Shown in pieces: positions 54,815 to 63,906 of a DNA stretch of 64,000 nucleotides. Within the stretch, counting starts at the first letter, position 1; each line of letters opens with the position of its first letter. The stretch is from Xanthomonas rydalmerensis. Its GTDB lineage: Bacteria > Pseudomonadota > Gammaproteobacteria > Xanthomonadales > Xanthomonadaceae. Where the stretch lies: NCBI RefSeq assembly GCF_033170385.1, contig NZ_CP126170.1, positions 1,512,001 to 1,576,000 on the forward strand, read 5' to 3'. Below the pieces are notes generated by a model. It had not been told where the DNA came from. It made no database searches and was given only the letters and a program-made list of their open reading frames with translations. The position numbers were made by a program, and so were the translations under genes.

Positions 54815-55668
54815 GGGCGCCGCGCGGTGCGGTCTCCACCGTCCGCGCGTCGGCGGCGCCATTCTTTGCATGGCTATCCCGGAACCCGCGTCGCCGGCGT
54901 CGCCGCGTGCGTCGCTGCGAAGACGATGTGAGGTCGTCGCCGGGCAGCACCGCGAGGGCAACGCGTTCGACCTGGCTGTAGGTAGCTGATGCATGCGATC
55001 CACGCTTCGGTCGGTGCCGGTTTTCCGACGCGGCGCAGATGCAGCACGGCATGCAGGGCGCGACGTGGGGTAGCGACGCGGGCAGTGGCGACGTGGCGCG
55101 CGCTTCGCACGTCGCCGATGTGCGACGGCGCGGTGTGTGCCGGCGTCAGCCGGTGACCTGTGCGATCCGCGCCGGTCGACACACCCATGCGACGGCATCG
55201 GTGGAAGCACGAGTGGAAGTGGACGAGGGCAGTCGCATGCGTGGCGGTGTGTCGGCGACGTGTGTGCAGGGCGTGCCGCGGTGGTGCGATGTGTCGCGTC
55301 TCGGCGACGCGGTACGCGACGCATCGCGCGCGTCGAGGTCGCCGCACGACGCAAAAAAGTTTGCGCACTTTTGCGCATTTGCACTTGTGCGATGCCGGAA
55401 CCGCACGCGGTCGCGAAATTTTTTTTCAGCTAGCGGACAGGCTGGCGCGCACCGTCGCAGTTGCCGCCGACGCGTCGCCGATGCCTGTCCGCAACGCGAT
55501 GGCGGCAGTGCGTCGTTGCAGAAAACACGGAAATTTCCCTGCTTTTTTTGCATGCGCCGATTTCCTTGCGGTATCGGCAGCGACGCTCGGCGGCATCGGC
55601 GAGGCGGCCGGCGTGGCGTGCGGCGGACGCGGCGCGCGCGCCAGCGAAAAAAAATTTGCGCAGAAGTG
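54815..55668. other. Gene-free spacer with scattered A/T tracts
   Basis: About 850 bases carry no convincing gene. The first half is very rich in short GACG/CGCG motifs; the second contains long homopolymer tracts (around 55354, 55417, 55543, 55647) amid GC-rich DNA, suggesting intrinsically curved DNA upstream of the H1-like gene. Confidence 0.5.
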
Positions 55669-55697
55669 TTGACAGTAAAAAAAACCGTGATTAGGTT
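55669..55697 (+). promoter_or_regulatory. Promoter of the histone H1-like gene
   Basis: TTGACA (55669-55674) is followed after 17 bases, including eight consecutive A residues, by TAGGTT (55692-55697). Transcription would start near 55704, leaving a leader of about 280 bases. Confidence 0.5.
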
Positions 55698-55841
55698 TCG
55701 CCCAGCAGACGTTGCTGCGCAAGCGAGTGAATCGGATCGACATCAAAACGCGAAGCACAACTTGGACATCCGCCAGGAACCCGAAGATGGTGGAGTTGGA
55801 GTCGCTTCCCTCCGAGAAACGCAACGTCTCCCCTGGCATCG

Positions 55842-55871
55842 CACCCGTATCGACATTCGGTACGGGTGTTT
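55842..55871 (+). terminator. Hairpin in the H1-like gene leader
   Basis: CACCCGTA (55842-55849) pairs with TACGGGTG (55861-55868), followed by TTTCT. It lies about 115 bases before the start codon, so it may end a small RNA or attenuate the mRNA. Confidence 0.45.
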
Positions 55872-55986
55872 CTGTATCCGATCCGGCCCGCAGCGCGCGC
55901 CGGCGGTTCCCGCAGGCGGAGCATCGCCGCGAGGTTGCTTTAACTGGGCATTTTCAATCCATAGTTCACTGACGAGGAGCCATCCC

Positions 55987-56442
55987 ATGGCGACGAAAAA
56001 AGCTGCGAAAAAGCCGGCCGCTAAGAAGGCGGTCAAGAAGACTGCCGCCAAGAAGCCGGCAGCGAAGAAGGTTTCGGTAAAGAAGGCGGTCAAGAAGGTC
56101 GCCAAGAAGGTGGCCAAGAAGGTCGCCAAGGTGAAGAAGGCGGTCAAGAAGGCCGTTGCCAAGAAGGCAGTGAAGAAGACGGCAAAGAAGGCCGCCACCA
56201 AGAAGACCGCGAAGAAGGCCGTCGCCAAGAAGGCGGTGAAGAAGACCGCGAAGAAGGCTGCGACCAAGAAGACCGCGGCGAAGAAGACGGTGAAGAAGTC
56301 GGCTGCCAAGAAGCCGGCCGCGAAGAAGGCAACTGCGAAGAAGGCCACCGCCAAGAAGACCGTGGCGAAGAAGAAGCCGGCCGCTCGCAAGAAGAAGGCC
56401 GCTCCGGTCGCGCTGCCGGCAACGCCCGCGCCGCTGATCTGA
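55987..56442 (+). CDS. Histone H1-like Lys/Ala-rich DNA-binding protein
   Basis: The 151-residue product starts at ATG 55987 with GAGGAG upstream. It is almost entirely AKKA, AKKP and VKK repeats, as in the C-terminal tail of histone H1 and in bacterial HctB/AlgP-like proteins, ending [13 protein letters not shown]. It should bind DNA through charge with little fixed structure and help compact the nucleoid or regulate genes. The repeated DNA makes the copy number prone to slippage between strains. A terminator follows 23 bases after the stop. Confidence 0.9.
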   Translation: MATKKAAKKPAAKKAVKKTAAKKPAAKKVSVKKAVKKVAKKVAKKVAKVKKAVKKAVAKKAVKKTAKKAATKKTAKKAVAKKAVKKTAKKAATKKTAAKKTVKKSAAKKPAAKKATAKKATAKKTVAKKKPAARKKKAAPVALPATPAPLI

Positions 56443-56465
56443 TCCATCCCGATCGCTGTTCCTAG

Positions 56466-56502
56466 ACTCTCTCCCCGGTGCCCAGCGGGGAGGGAGTTTT
56501 TT
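56466..56502 (+). terminator. Terminator after the H1-like gene
   Basis: ACTCTCTCCCCG (56466-56477) pairs with CGGGGAGGGAGT (56486-56497, one T-G wobble) and is followed by a T-run. Confidence 0.93.
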
Positions 56503-56570
56503 ATTTGCGGTGGCTTGCCGTGCGCGATCGCAGCCTACGTCTGGACCCGGCCGCATCCGCGGCGCCGCCT

Positions 56571-57035
56571 GTCCCAATCCACGCCGACCGTCCTCTGCGC
56601 CCCGATTGCAGGTCGCGATGTGGACAGTGTCTTTGCGACTCGCACTGAGCGCGGCTGACTAGCGACGCCTGGACGTCCCGCCTGTCTCAACCACGCAGGC
56701 TGTCCTCTGCGCCCCGCCCCGCATGCCAGGTCGCGACGTGGACACCGTGCCTGTGCGTTTCTACCCGCGTACCGCTGACTGGCGGCGCCTGCCGCGTCCC
56801 TCTGCCTCAACCCACGCCGAGCGCCCTCTGTGCCTTGCCTGCAAGGTCGCGACGTCGGCGTTGTGCCGTGCGTCTCGTACCGCGCATCGCTGACTGGCAG
56901 CACCTGCTGCGTGCGCCCGTCTCAACTCACTTCGACGGTCCCCTGTGCGCTGATTCGTCAGTCGCCATAGGTGTTCTGCCTGTGCACCTCCCATCCAGAT
57001 CGCGACTGCACGTCGTGCCATCGCTGCGTTGTCGG
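56571..57035. repeat. Degenerate tandem repeat, ~113-120-bp units
   Basis: Units start with GTCYCAA-like sequence at 56571, 56684, 56804 and 56919 and share CCTCTGYGCC, GGTCGCGAYGTGGAC and CGCTGACTGGC in the same order. Divergence is about one base in four, so the array is old. Confidence 0.7.
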
Positions 57036-57068
57036 ACGCCTGTGGCGATGGTGGTACATCCGTCGGGC

Positions 57069-57315
57069 GTCGGGACTTCCCGACGTGCGCGTGCCGCCTC
57101 GGCAACCACGTGCGCACCACGCGTGAGCAGGCGGGGAGCGGGAGCGACCTCCGCCACAGCGATAAGCATTCCGCCTATGTGTCTCGTATCGGGAGCGAAC
57201 CTGCACGTCGGGCCGCCGCTTCGGGTCGGGTGCCAGTTGATGGCGCGCATCCATCAGGTCTTCCCGACGTGCGCGTACCGCCTCGGCGAACGCGCGAGCA
57301 GGCGGGTGCGGTGAG
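57069..57315. repeat. Pair of diverged direct repeats, ~180 bp apart
   Basis: CTTCCCGACGTGCGCGTRCC, CCTCGGC and GAGCAGGCGGG occur in order at 57077-57140 and again at 57258-57310. Confidence 0.65.
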
Positions 57316-57993
57316 CGACTGCGTCACGGCGACACGCCTGTCACGCCACGCCGGTGGGCGGCAGGCAAGGGGAGGCGCACCCAAGTGAATGCACACACCC
57401 TGACGAAGACCACCTGACCGCCGCGATGCGCGGCTGCGGGAGGAATCGAGAATGCCTGGCGTCCGCGGATCCGTCGAGGCATCGTGCGCCGTGCGTGCTC
57501 TGCGTGCTGTTCGTAGCGTGCGCCGCGGCGCGCCAGTGCGCCACGCCGAACGCTCGATAGGTCATTGGTCTTCGCCGGTTGCATGGACGGCAGGCGCGAT
57601 GCGCGCTGCCCATTGCTTGCGTGCGGTGCTACATCTAGCCGCCAGCATGCCGGCGGCGGCAGCGGGACGGCGCCGCAGGGCGCGTGCTGTCCGCCAGATG
57701 CGGGATCGCGGACGACGCAGCGAAGCGCAGCGTGCGTCTTGCGTGGTTGTGGAGAGGGATGGCGCACGGCTGGAGCGGCCGCATGCAGGCGCCCTCCACC
57801 CTGTTCCGCTGTGGCTGTGGCTGTGGCTGTGGCCGTCGCCGATCGTTCGTCGTGGATTGCCGTCGGCCGTTGCGACGCCGCGCTGCCGCGACGTGACCGT
57901 GCCGCCCCATGGCCGCATCGCCGCAACTGGAACAGCGCACATCCGGCGATGGCGGGGCACGAGCTGTCTGCAGCGCATCCACACCTGCAGACA

Positions 57994-58022
57994 GCAGAAA
58001 GGCGGCTTGCGCCGCCTTCTGC
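57994..58022 (-). terminator. Terminator of the serine hydrolase gene
   Basis: On the minus strand GCAGAAGGCGGC (58022-58011), loop GCAA and GCCGCCTTTCTGC (58006-57994) form a long stem, 24 bases after the stop. A short T-run is inside the descending arm. Confidence 0.75.
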
Positions 58023-58045
58023 GAGGATGCTGCGGGACACCGCGC

Positions 58046-59434
58046 TCAGTGCGGCGAGGCCACCGACTTGGACGAGGACGCGCCCTTCTTGTCCTTCGGG
58101 TCCGGACGCTCGGCCATCAGGTTGTCGCTGCCGAAGTCGGTGTCCACGTCCAGCCAGCGCTGCGCCGGCAGGCCGATCGCGCGGTCGAGGACGGTCGGCA
58201 GCAGGCCCGAGGGCAGGCCGCTTTCGCCGTTCCACAGGATCGCCACAGCGAAGTCGCGTTCCGGCACCAGCGCGATCAGGCCCCGGTAGCCCTGCACCGC
58301 GCCGGCATGGAAGATCACCTGGTGGCCGGAGTAGTCGAACACGCGCCAGCCCAGCGCGTAGCTGGCCGAGTTGACCCGCGCGCGGCGCCAGCCCGAGCGC
58401 ATCTCGCCCGGGGTGAGGATCAGCGGTGCGTGCAGGGTCGCCAGCAGCGGCTCCGGCAGCACGTCCGGGCGATGCCCGGTCTGCGCGATCAGCCACTGCG
58501 CCATGTCGCTGATGCTGGCGTTGACGCCGGCGGCGGGCGCCAGGCGGTAGTAGGTCGGCTTGGGCGTCAGCGAGACCCAGCCGTTGCGGCTGCGCACGTG
58601 CGGGCGCGCCCAGCGCGGGCTGGCCTGGATGCCGGCCAGGCCCATGCTGGCGTCGTTCATGCCCAGCGGCTTGAAGATGCGGCGCTCCACCGACTGCTCG
58701 TAGAAGCTGCCGGACGCGGCGAACACCACGTCGCCGATCAGGCTGAAGGCGACGTTCTGGTAGGCGTAGCACTCGCCCGGCGCGCACTTCAGCGGCGCAT
58801 AGGCCAGCTTGTGGCTGAGCGTGTAGTAGTCGAGGTTGGATTCGACGTCGCGGTCGTAGGCGTTGTAGGTGAGACCGACGCGGTGGCTGAGCAGGTCGGC
58901 GACGTTCAACTGGCGCGTGGCCACCGGATCGCTGAGCTGGAAGCCAGGCACGTAGTCGACGACCTTGCTGTCCCAGCGCAGGGTGCCGTCGTTGACCAGC
59001 AGGCCGGCCATGGTGCCGGCGAACGCCTTGGACAGCGAGGCCAGGCGGAACACGGTGTGCGCATCGACCGGCTCGGGACGGTTGACGTCGGTGACGCCGT
59101 AGCCGCGCGCGCTGAGCACCTGGCCGTTGTGCACGATGGCCATCGCCAGGCCGGGCACGCGCTCGCCATAGGTCAACTGTTCGGCCACAGACTCCAGCGC
59201 GGCGACGTCGAAGTCCCTGGCCAGCGGCAGCACCTGGCTCTGGGTGAGCGAGGCGCGGTAGGGCAGCGGCTGGGTCGGCGAGGTGTAGCGCGTGGCTTCG
59301 GTGTGCAGCGGCGGCGGCAGCGGTTGCGCGGGCGCCGGCGTCTGTGCGGTGGAGGACATCGCAAAGGGCAGCAATGCCCCGAGCAACCCGGTTGCCACCG
59401 GTCGAAGGAGCCGGTGCCTGCTGTTCTGTGTCAT
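58046..59434 (-). CDS. Exported class C beta-lactamase-fold serine hydrolase
   Basis: The start is set at ATG 59434 (MTQNSRHRLLRPVATGLLGALLPFA), giving a signal peptide and 462 residues. The three active-site motifs are present: SLSK (nucleophile Ser near 131), YQN (Tyr near 225) and HAG (near 374) in place of KTG. This pattern is usual for beta-lactamase-family esterases, D-aminopeptidases and peptidoglycan-modifying enzymes; true AmpC enzymes have KTG, so beta-lactam hydrolysis is doubtful. A Lys/Ser-rich C-terminal tail (KDKKGASSSKSVASPH) is unusual. Confidence 0.88.
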   Translation of the reverse strand: MTQNSRHRLLRPVATGLLGALLPFAMSSTAQTPAPAQPLPPPLHTEATRYTSPTQPLPYRASLTQSQVLPLARDFDVAALESVAEQLTYGERVPGLAMAIVHNGQVLSARGYGVTDVNRPEPVDAHTVFRLASLSKAFAGTMAGLLVNDGTLRWDSKVVDYVPGFQLSDPVATRQLNVADLLSHRVGLTYNAYDRDVESNLDYYTLSHKLAYAPLKCAPGECYAYQNVAFSLIGDVVFAASGSFYEQSVERRIFKPLGMNDASMGLAGIQASPRWARPHVRSRNGWVSLTPKPTYYRLAPAAGVNASISDMAQWLIAQTGHRPDVLPEPLLATLHAPLILTPGEMRSGWRRARVNSASYALGWRVFDYSGHQVIFHAGAVQGYRGLIALVPERDFAVAILWNGESGLPSGLLPTVLDRAIGLPAQRWLDVDTDFGSDNLMAERPDPKDKKGASSSKSVASPH

Positions 59435-59804
59435 TGCGCCTGAGGCCTGTGAGGTGCTGCCGGCCACGATTCTAGCGCCGGATTTCTCGAATGCACAAAC
59501 TGGGAGAAGATGAATAGGCATCGCCTTGATCCTGCTGGGGATTTCCCGCGTCGGACGGGGTGCGCAGGCCCGCCAGCGAGGGGCGGCGTGGACTGCGGCG
59601 GATGCCGATGGACATGCAATCGCCGTGCCGCGCAAGGCCGTCGCGGGGCCATCCATCCGCGGCGGGCGCCGCTTCTAGCCCCTCTCCCCCCGGGAGAGGG
59701 GTTGGGGTGAGGGTACGGTGACCCGGGCACTAGCAGAACCACCGTAGCAACGGTTGGCAATCGCCGCCGCCAGCCATTGCGGCACCGCCCCCACAGCAGC
59801 CGCC
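59435..59804. other. Gene-free spacer with REP-like element
   Basis: This 370-base space separates two codirectional minus-strand genes. Apart from the palindrome at 59679-59717 nothing was recognised. Confidence 0.5.
59679..59717. repeat. REP-like palindrome, copy B
   Basis: Same palindrome and tail as 3690-3730, differing mainly in one T/C and one G. Confidence 0.8.
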
Positions 59805-61403
59805 TCACCCCTCCCGCAGGACCATGCGCCCACGGATCAGGTCGGCGGCGCGCTCGGCGATCATCATCGTCGGGCCATTGGTGTTGCCGCTGACCAGGCG
59901 CGGCATCACCGAGGCGTCGACCACGCGCAGGCCGTCGAGCCCGCGCAGGCGCAGCTGCGGATCGACCACCGCCTGCGCGTCGCTGCCCATCCGGCAGGTG
60001 CCGATCGGGTGATAGATGGTTTCGGCCTTGGCGCGGATGAAGGCGATCAGCCCGGCCTCGTCCAGATCCTCGCGCGCCGGCAGCAGCGGCGCGCCGCGCC
60101 AGGCATCGAACGCCGGCTGCTGCAGGATGTGCCGCGCCAGGCGCGCGCATTCCACCAGCATGCGCAGGTCGAAACCGTCGGGGTCGCTCAGGTAGTTGGC
60201 CTGGATCCGCGCCGGCGTGCGCGGGTCGGCGTCGTTGAGCGCGATGCGGCCACGGCTGCGCGGCTGCAGGTGGCAGGCGTGCAGGGTGAAGCCGTCGCCG
60301 GGCAGGCGATTGCGGCCGTGGTCGTCGAGCATCGCCGGCACGAAGTGCATCTGGATATCGGCGCGCGCGTCCGGCGCCAGCGGCGAGCGGATGAAGGCGC
60401 CGGCCTCGGCGATGTTGCTGCTGCCGGCGCCACGGTGCCCGCGCAGGAAATAGTCGAAGGCGATCTTGGCCTGGTTGCGGCGGTCGTAGCTGATGCCCGG
60501 GCGGGTGCGATACAGCGTGCACACGTCCAGGTGGTCCTGCAGGTTGGCGCCGACCTGCGGCTGGTCCAACTGCACCGCGATGCCGTGGCGGCGCAGCGCG
60601 TCGGCCGGGCCGATGCCCGAGAGCATCAGCACCTGTGGCGAGTTCACCGCGCCGGCGCTGAGCAGCACCTCGCGCGCGGCGCGCGCCTGCACCTCGCGGC
60701 CGTCCTGCGCATAGGCGACGCCGACCACGCGTCCGCCCTCGATCAGCAGGCGCAGCACCAGTGCGTCGGTGACCACCTGCAGGTTGTCCCGCATGCGCGC
60801 CGGCGCCAGGTAGGCGACCGCGGCCGAGCAGCGCGCGCCATTCTTCTGGGTGACCTGGTACAGGCCCACGCCCTGTTGCTGCGGGCCGTTGAAATCGGGG
60901 TTGTGCGGAAAGCCCGCCTCCTGCGCGGCGGCCACGAACACCTCCGAGAGTGGGTTGTGGTAGCGCAGGTCGGAGACGTGCAGCGGGCCGTCGCCGCCAT
61001 GCAGCGCATCGCCGCCGCGGCTGTTGCATTCGCTGCGGCGGAAGTACGGCAGCACGCCGCGCCAGTCCCAGCCATCGGCGCCGTCGGCCGACCAGTCGTC
61101 GTAGTCGGCGGGCACGCCGCGCACGTAGCACATGGCGTTGATCGAACTGGAACCGCCGAGCACCTTGCCGCGCGGCCACCACAGCCGGCGACCGTTCAAG
61201 GCCGGCTCGGCCTCGGTCAGGTAGTTCCAGTTGATGCGGCGGTTGTTGGCCAGGCGCGCCAGGCCGGCTGGCATGTGGATGAAGGGATTGCTGTCGCGCG
61301 GCCCGGCCTCGATCAGCAGCACCTTGCAGTCGCGGTCCTCGCTCAGGCGGTTGGCGAGCACGCAGCCGGCCGAGCCTGCGCCGATGATGATGAAGTCGTA
61401 CAC
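59805..61403 (-). CDS. GMC-family FAD oxidoreductase (choline/alcohol dehydrogenase type)
   Basis: The GTG at 61403 (VYDFIIIGAGSAGCVLANRL), behind GAGGGG, gives 532 residues. The FAD site GAGSAG (8-13), WPRGKVLGGSSSINAM, LSAGAVNSPQVLMLSGIGPA (GMC signature 2) and the C-terminal HPIGTCRMG and VSGNTNGPTMMIAERAAD with catalytic His/Asn are all present. Similar enzymes oxidise choline or aliphatic alcohols. No betaine genes are near, so choline is unlikely to be assured as substrate. No signal peptide is seen. Confidence 0.92.
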   Translation of the reverse strand: MYDFIIIGAGSAGCVLANRLSEDRDCKVLLIEAGPRDSNPFIHMPAGLARLANNRRINWNYLTEAEPALNGRRLWWPRGKVLGGSSSINAMCYVRGVPADYDDWSADGADGWDWRGVLPYFRRSECNSRGGDALHGGDGPLHVSDLRYHNPLSEVFVAAAQEAGFPHNPDFNGPQQQGVGLYQVTQKNGARCSAAVAYLAPARMRDNLQVVTDALVLRLLIEGGRVVGVAYAQDGREVQARAAREVLLSAGAVNSPQVLMLSGIGPADALRRHGIAVQLDQPQVGANLQDHLDVCTLYRTRPGISYDRRNQAKIAFDYFLRGHRGAGSSNIAEAGAFIRSPLAPDARADIQMHFVPAMLDDHGRNRLPGDGFTLHACHLQPRSRGRIALNDADPRTPARIQANYLSDPDGFDLRMLVECARLARHILQQPAFDAWRGAPLLPAREDLDEAGLIAFIRAKAETIYHPIGTCRMGSDAQAVVDPQLRLRGLDGLRVVDASVMPRLVSGNTNGPTMMIAERAADLIRGRMVLREG

Positions 61404-61610
61404 CCGCGATGTCCCCTCAGTTCCTGGCGCCGACGCTAGTCGCCGGGGATAGAGCATATGCTCGGCGCGGGCTGCCGCCGGGTGCGATGCAAGCGCGGCG
61501 TGGTGTGCGCATGGCGCGCGCGCTGGCGGTGTTGCGGTGCATCAGCTACCGTGCGCGTTTTCCGCTCCGAAAATCGCCATGTCCCGTTCCTGCGCCAGGG
61601 TCCGCCGCCG

Positions 61611-62957
61611 ATGAGCGCCGCCCCGCATGCCCCCGGCGCGCTGGCGCGGTTGCGCGGCGCCCTGCGCGATTCGCCGCCGCTGGCGTGGGCGTTCCTGTAC
61701 TTCTTCTCGCTGCTCAGCGGCTACTACGTGCTGCGGCCGGTGCGCGAGGCGATGGGCGCCTCCGCCGACGTGGCCGCGGTGTTCCCGCCGGCGATGATCG
61801 CGTTCTTCGCGGCGCACGGCATGCCACTGAAGGAGTTCGCGCTGCAGGTGCTGTTCACCTGCACCTTCCTGATCATGCTGTTGCTGCAGCCGATCTACGG
61901 CGCGCTGGTCAGCCGCTATCCGCGACGGGTGTTCCTGCCGGTGGTGTACGGCTTCTTCATCGCCACGCTGCTGCTGTTCTACGTGCTGTTCGACAGCGGC
62001 GTGCCCGGGCGCGGCATGGCCTTCTTCCTGTGGATCTCCGTATTCAACCTGTTCGCGGTGGCGGTGTTCTGGAGCTTCATGGCCGATGTCTTCAACAATG
62101 CCGAAGCGCGCGCCTATTACGGCTACATCGGCGCCGCCGGCACGCTTGGCGCGTTCCTGGGGCCGGTGATCGCCAGCAGCCTGGTCGAACGCATCGGCAT
62201 CGCCAACCTGATGCTGGTGTCGGCCGGCTTCCTGGTGGTCAGCGTGGTGTGCCTGCTGCGCCTGCGGCTGTGGGCGGTCGCCCGCGAACGCGAGCGTGGC
62301 GTGGTCGGCGGCGAGGTGCCGATGGGCGGCGACGTGCTGGCCGGGCTGAAGCTGATCGCGCGCGAACCGCTGCTGCGCTGGCTCGCCCTGATGTCGGTGT
62401 TCGGCGTGGGCGTGGGCACCCTGCTGTACAACGAACAGGCGGCGATCGTGCGCCGCCTCTACACCGACGCGGCGGCCAGCACCGCCTTCTACGCCAACAT
62501 CGACCTGGCGGTGAACGCGGTGACCCTGGTGCTGCAGCTGCTGGTCACGCGCGCGCTGCTGTCGCGCTTCGGCATCGGGCCGGCGCTGCTGATTCCCGGC
62601 TGCGCGATCCTACTCGGCTACTCGTTGCTGGCGGTGTCGCCGCTGCCGATGCTGGTAGCGGTGGTGCAGGTGGTGACCCGCGCCGGCGAGTTCTCCCTGG
62701 CCAAGCCGGCGCGCGAAACCCTGTACACCCGGGTCGGCCGCGAATGGCGCTACAAGGCTGGCGCGGCGATCGATACGGTGATCTATCGTGGCAGCGACCT
62801 CAGCTTCGCATGGTTGTACAAGCTGCTGTCGGGGTTCGGCTCGCAGGTGGTGTTCGTCGCGGGCCTGCTGGCCGCCTCCGGCATGACCCTGGGCGCGTGG
62901 CGGCTGCTGCGCGAGGCGGCCAAGCTGCCACCGGAACGCACGCCGCCGACGCGGTGA
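61611..62957 (+). CDS. MFS-type transporter
   Basis: The start is ATG 61611, giving 448 residues with about 12 hydrophobic segments. The N-terminal YFFSLLSGYYVLRPVREAMG and FWSFMADVFNNAEARAYYGYIG are typical of a proteobacterial MFS group distantly resembling nucleotide translocases. The substrate is unknown. The gene is divergent from the GMC oxidoreductase with about 200 bases between, so they may share a regulatory region. Confidence 0.85.
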   Translation: MSAAPHAPGALARLRGALRDSPPLAWAFLYFFSLLSGYYVLRPVREAMGASADVAAVFPPAMIAFFAAHGMPLKEFALQVLFTCTFLIMLLLQPIYGALVSRYPRRVFLPVVYGFFIATLLLFYVLFDSGVPGRGMAFFLWISVFNLFAVAVFWSFMADVFNNAEARAYYGYIGAAGTLGAFLGPVIASSLVERIGIANLMLVSAGFLVVSVVCLLRLRLWAVARERERGVVGGEVPMGGDVLAGLKLIAREPLLRWLALMSVFGVGVGTLLYNEQAAIVRRLYTDAAASTAFYANIDLAVNAVTLVLQLLVTRALLSRFGIGPALLIPGCAILLGYSLLAVSPLPMLVAVVQVVTRAGEFSLAKPARETLYTRVGREWRYKAGAAIDTVIYRGSDLSFAWLYKLLSGFGSQVVFVAGLLAASGMTLGAWRLLREAAKLPPERTPPTR

Positions 62958-63035
62958 GCCGGCGCAGCGTGGGGACTGGCCGCCCATCGGCACGCTGGCT
63001 ATGCTGGCGCCCTGTCTCCTGTGCCGGATAGCACG

Positions 63036-63389
63036 ATGATCCTGTTGGCTTCGATCCTGGTGGGCGCGGTCGCGCTGCTGCACCTGTACATCCTGGTACT
63101 GGAGATGGTCCTGTGGACGCGTCCGCTGGGCATGAAGGTCTTCCGCAACTCACCGGAGAAGGCCCAGGCCACGCGCGTGCTGGCCGCCAACCAGGGACTC
63201 TACAACGGCTTCCTCGCCGCCGGCCTGGCCTGGGGCCTGGTCGCGCAGCGGGTCGACGTGATGCTGTTCTTCCTCGGTTGCGTGGTCGTGGCCGGCCTGT
63301 ACGGCGGCTGGAGCGTCAGCCGCCGCATCGTGTTCGTGCAGGCGCTGCCGGCGGCGCTGGCGATCGCCGCGGTGTTGCTGGCGTACTGA
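63036..63389 (+). CDS. DUF1304 small membrane protein
   Basis: The ATG at 63036, behind CGGATA, gives 117 residues; a GTG at 63021 is an alternative. Four hydrophobic segments and the motif YILVLEMVLWTRPLGMKVF followed by NQGLYNGFLAAGL identify the DUF1304 family. Function is not known. Confidence 0.9.
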   Translation: MILLASILVGAVALLHLYILVLEMVLWTRPLGMKVFRNSPEKAQATRVLAANQGLYNGFLAAGLAWGLVAQRVDVMLFFLGCVVVAGLYGGWSVSRRIVFVQALPAALAIAAVLLAY

Positions 63390-63429
63390 GCACGGTCGCA
63401 CGCCGCACACCGCCCAGGCGACGCAGCGG

Positions 63430-63906
63430 TCAGGCCGTGGTCGGCGCGCGTGGCGACACCCACATCGCGATGCGCGCGACGCACACCACCTTCGCGCGCG
63501 GATCGCGGATCTCCACGCTGACCGGCAGGTCGTCACCGCGCTCGGCGGCGATGATCGCCACGTCCGGCGTGGCCATCGCATGCATCGGGCCCAGCGCCTT
63601 GTTGCGGTATTCCACCTGCATGCCCTTGGGAGTCCAGCGCATCGAGGGCAGCAGGCTGGCGTCGACCATGAGTCCGCCGGCCAGCTCCGCCAGGTTGCAC
63701 AGGGCGATCGCGTGCACGGTGCCGATGTGGTTGTTGACCCGGCGCCGGTGCGCGATGCGCGCCTCGCAGCGGCCCGGCTCCAGGACGGTGATGCGCGGGG
63801 CGATGCTGGCGAAGTAGGACGCCTTGAAGCACACCGCACGCGAGGACAGCCAGGATCCCCCGGGTTAGCGTTGCAAGCGGCGATAGAGCGAAAGCAGTCG
63901 ACGCAT
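63430..63906 (-). pseudogene. DUF4442 hotdog-fold protein with early in-frame stop
   Basis: From ATG 63906 the frame reads MRRLLSLYRRLQR, then TAA at 63867-63865, then PGGSWLSSRAVCFKASYF and on to a normal DUF4442 hotdog core (RRRVNNHIGTVHAIALCNLAELAGG, MQVEYRNKALGP, PRAKVVCVARIAMW) ending at 63430. The stop splits what looks like a full-length gene in a single frame. Either the gene is inactivated by one nonsense change or translation restarts at GTG 63834, giving 134 residues without the first helix. The family is acyl-CoA thioesterase-like. Confidence 0.75.

Larger units (their letters stand above)
56503..57993. other. 1.5-kb gene-free region
   Basis: No frame shows a recognisable domain; long frames here are antisense or chance frames. 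The left half is built from degenerate tandem repeats (see 56571-57035 and 57069-57315). The right half (57320-57990) holds only scattered CGC-rich simple sequence and a TGGCTGTGGCTG stretch near 57812. Confidence 0.5.

Noticed and set aside
57452..59443. A 663-residue plus-strand frame
   Set aside because: Antisense to the serine hydrolase in most of its length; no recognisable motif.
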